A stretch of DNA of 64,000 bases, taken from assembly GCA_018334675.1 (NCBI GenBank), contig JAGXLL010000001.1, positions 51,280-115,279 of the forward strand. Reading direction: 5' to 3'. Within the stretch, counting starts at the first letter, position 1, and the number at the start of each line of letters is the position of its first letter. Source of the stretch: Bacteroidales bacterium (lineage in GTDB: Bacteria > Bacteroidota > Bacteroidia > Bacteroidales > UBA12077). The position numbers and the translations under genes are program-made. The notes beneath the pieces are model-generated. The model saw only the letters and a list, made by a program, of their open reading frames with translations, was not told the origin of the DNA and made no database searches. Positions 63,321-64,000 of this stretch are shown here, in pieces.

Positions 63321-64000
63321 TTAGGTATCCACATTGCGAAGGGCTTCCCATCTTTTGATCATTTTATTGTTTGACTCCCGGATCTGTACATTGCCGATAA
63401 TCTTATTGCCCTGCACTTTCCCGCTGAAGGCATAATGCATACCATTCTCCGGGTTGGAAGCCGTGAAACTGAGCTTTTTCCCCTTGAGCACCTTGTTGGA
63501 GATGGTTAGCGTGTCCTTCCCGGCAGTCAGGCGGGCGTGGAACTTTTGGAAGTTCTGTTCCACCTGCATGGTGAATTTTTTGCCATGGGTTTGCCAGTTC
63601 CACCGGCCTTCAATCTTTGCCGGCACGATCCACAGAAATATCTCGTGATCAAGCACTTCCAGCTGCTGGTCAATGGTCAGATTGTCCTTATCCATATAGG
63701 AATCGCCCAGTATCAGATGCTCGTCCGGCTCCCAGATGTCCATCCCGAAATTGTGCGATACGATGCGGGTGCCGGGTTCCAGTTCATTAAGCAAACGTGG
63801 GCGCAGATCTTCATTGACCGTACTCAGCAGATACATGGTGATTACGCTGGCCCGGCTGATGTCGGTCTTAAAAATATCTTCCTGAAGAAACATCACCCGC
63901 TCTGAGACATTGGCTTTTTGGGCATTGTCGCGGGCTTCCTTTACTCGTTCGGGATCCAGGTCCACCCCGTGGCCAAATGCCCCACGTTTAGTGGCAGCTA
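63321..64000 (-). CDS. Class I SAM-dependent methyltransferase, 5' end outside window
   Basis: The frame is open to the window edge. The first visible residues AATKRGAFGHGVDLDPERV are the end of the SAM-binding motif I/II region, so the GTG at 63965 is not the start. FLQEDIFKTDIS and VITMYLLSTVNEDLRPRLL are motifs III/IV-like. After ~110 residues a beta-rich C-terminal domain follows (about the last 100 residues; GKKFTMQVEQNFQKFHARLT, YAFSGKVQGNKIIGNVQ). The substrate is unknown. Confidence 0.82.
   Translation of the reverse strand, partial: AATKRGAFGHGVDLDPERVKEARDNAQKANVSERVMFLQEDIFKTDISRASVITMYLLSTVNEDLRPRLLNELEPGTRIVSHNFGMDIWEPDEHLILGDSYMDKDNLTIDQQLEVLDHEIFLWIVPAKIEGRWNWQTHGKKFTMQVEQNFQKFHARLTAGKDTLTISNKVLKGKKLSFTASNPENGMHYAFSGKVQGNKIIGNVQIRESNNKMIKRWEALRNVDT

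Noticed and set aside
63321..63965. Methyltransferase starting at GTG 63965
   Set aside because: The frame stays open to the window edge and the preceding residues belong to the SAM-binding region, so the true start is outside the window.
1..64000. CRISPR arrays, insertion sequences, prophage or integrative element genes
   Set aside because: No regularly spaced repeats with unique spacers and no transposase, integrase, relaxase or phage structural genes were seen.

Overview
The window is about 64 kb of chromosome from a member of the Bacteroidetes (Bacteroidota), most likely a free-living or marine Bacteroidales/Marinilabiliales-type organism. The evidence is a type IX secretion (T9SS) type B C-terminal domain next to a PorP/SprF gene, a C25 (gingipain-like) protease with a type A sorting domain, several PorT-like beta-barrel proteins, a DUF4296 lipoprotein, a bifunctional nuclease with a UVR motif, and many TAnnTTTG (-7) promoter elements typical of this phylum. 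No rRNA operon, CRISPR array, insertion sequence or prophage was seen. One tRNA (Leu, UAG) is present.

Layout. 1-5.0 kb: end of a giant Ig/SprB-repeat adhesin-like T9SS substrate plus its PorP/SprF partner. 5.1-8.8 kb: DUF4296 lipoprotein, amidohydrolase, radical SAM protein, glycosyltransferase. 8.7-12.2 kb (minus): asnS-rpoN-PAP2-like. 12.4-14.4 kb: an unrecognised protein and a DUF2007-Usp-Usp fusion. 14.4-21.3 kb (minus): acyl-CoA ligase-ispD, a coiled-coil membrane protein, lgt followed by a TolC/adaptor pair with no pump gene. 21.4-28.0 kb: SbsA-Ig lipoprotein, thiamine-binding MTH1187 protein, C25 protease. 28.0-31.5 kb (minus): tig-clpP-clpX protein quality control. 31.7-34.6 kb (minus): tRNA-Leu and kdsD-tatC-lptB. 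34.8-38.8 kb: recQ and a two-gene ABC exporter. 38.8-41.4 kb (minus): a possible gene remnant, DppC-like permease, glycosyltransferase. 41.6-44.5 kb: bifunctional nuclease, nucleoside transporter, cyclophilin. 44.5-47.4 kb (minus): histidine kinase-glycerate kinase, ribE. 47.6-50.8 kb: epimerase, rnr. 50.9-52.3 kb (minus): folB, Mth938-like, PorT-like. 52.4-57.3 kb: glnS, a photolyase-family gene, gltX. 57.4-59.7 kb (minus): GH100-like protein and an SDR. 59.7-63.3 kb: an AT-rich patch with a broken zinc-ribbon gene, a B12-type radical SAM protein, a beta-barrel protein and a 32-residue membrane ORF. 63.3-64.0 kb (minus): a methyltransferase cut by the window edge.

Most of the window is ordinary core genome. 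The points that stand out are: (i) a family of near-perfect palindromes (arms CAGCGCTTAGCGC / GCGCTAAGCGCTG) in four copies, two of which form the C-terminal codons and stop of two convergent genes so that both proteins end in QRLAQR; (ii) a photolyase of the FeS-BCP type in which all expected iron-sulfur cysteines appear to be replaced; (iii) a GH100 invertase-like protein lacking the acidic residues in its C-terminal active-site block; and (iv) the AT-rich radical SAM patch with a frameshifted upstream gene. All family assignments come from reading motifs by eye and from knowledge of the families; no search was run.
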